DNA of 24,096 nucleotides, taken from contig VMCW01000015.1 of NCBI GenBank assembly GCA_008081175.1, forward strand, positions 1-24,096, given 5' to 3'. The translations under genes were made by a program, and so were the position numbers. Source of the DNA: Flavobacteriaceae bacterium. Its GTDB lineage: Bacteria; Bacteroidota; Bacteroidia; Flavobacteriales; Flavobacteriaceae. Every line of letters begins with the position of its first letter. Position 1 is the first letter of the stretch. This document shows positions 23,869 through 24,096 of the stretch, piece by piece. The notes below the pieces were generated by a model. That model saw only the letters and a program-made list of their open reading frames with translations, searched no databases and was not told the origin of the DNA.

Positions 23869-24096
23869 TTTCTGGTATAGGCTCTTTTTGGTTTGTTGTA
23901 TAATGAGTCAGCTTCTTGTAGCTCTACTAGTTTACCCTCTTGCATAACCATTACGCGGTCGGACATATATTTTACTACCGCCAAGTCATGAGAAAGGAAG
24001 AGGTAGCGCAATCCGAGGGCTGGGGTGAGATCATTGAAAAGAGGGAGGACCTGGGCCGGGACAGACAGAGCGAAAGCGGCAACAAAATCATCACAG
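23844..24096 (-). CDS. Oligopeptide-type ABC transporter ATPase, C-terminal part
   Basis: The minus strand reads 83 residues to a TAA at 23846-23844; the 5' part is beyond the window. YLFLSHDLAVVKYMSDRVMVM gives the H-loop (His36 of the fragment) and the conserved end of a peptide/nickel-type (OppD/OppF, DppD/DppF) ATPase, followed by the EGKLVELQEADSLYNKPKRAYT signature of that group. The first residues, CDDFVAAFALSVPAQV, align with the usual CDEPVSALDVSVQAQV without a gap, but the Walker B Glu is Asp and the D-loop SALD reads AAFA. Such changes would disable hydrolysis. Because they cluster in the last 60 bases, which are also richer in G and C, sequencing error at a contig end is as likely as decay. 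Confidence 0.8.
   Translation of the reverse strand, partial: CDDFVAAFALSVPAQVLPLFNDLTPALGLRYLFLSHDLAVVKYMSDRVMVMQEGKLVELQEADSLYNKPKRAYTRKLIEAIPQ

Overview
The window looks like chromosomal core sequence from a low-GC member of the Bacteroidota, most likely a marine Flavobacteriales. Starts lack Shine-Dalgarno sites, and several are preceded by the Bacteroidota-type -7 promoter element TAnnTTTG, sometimes with TTG about 17-21 bases upstream. Other pointers are the sdhCAB order with a diheme b558-type SdhC, the small Cys-tailed FeoB-associated protein, and the arsenosugar radical SAM gene. No insertion sequence, prophage, CRISPR array or origin was seen, and no stretch over 300 bases lacks a gene.

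Layout. 1-52: 5' part of a tRNA-Asn gene on the minus strand. 216-2099: a secreted SOUL-family protein converging on the site-2 protease RseP. 2238-5437: SCO protein, then feoA, feoB and a 43-residue Cys-rich membrane protein missed by ordinary length cut-offs. 5533-8074: an FHS-type sugar permease converging on aminopeptidase P with a shared bidirectional terminator. 8272-11694: sdhC-sdhA-sdhB (complex II) behind a textbook promoter. 11710-13879 (minus): an exported serine hydrolase followed by a GatZ/KbaZ-like TIM-barrel protein of unknown job. 13963-17064: an omega-amidase-like nitrilase whose 3' end overlaps, tail to tail, an Ig-like (Big_5) lipoprotein gene that follows comF. 17194-19436: a three-gene cassette of CMD-family protein, ArsS-like radical SAM enzyme and purine nucleoside phosphorylase. 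19500-23795: glyS, then an xthA-OmpA lipoprotein-aldo/keto reductase operon. 23844-24096: C-terminal end of an oligopeptide-type ABC ATPase gene.

How genes work together. sdhCAB makes a menaquinone-linked succinate dehydrogenase. feoAB and the Cys-rich protein form a ferrous iron importer next to a copper/thiol SCO chaperone. The cassette at 17194-19436 is the most interesting part. ArsS homologues attach a 5'-deoxyadenosyl group to a dimethylated arsenical, giving an adenosine-like product. The adjoining phosphorylase carries Asp where 6-oxopurine-specific enzymes have Asn, so it may remove adenine from that product. No arsM methyltransferase or arsenosugar glycosyltransferase lies in the window, so the pathway is incomplete here.

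Limits: all calls come from reading the sequence by eye. Family assignments rest on recognised motifs, not on searches.
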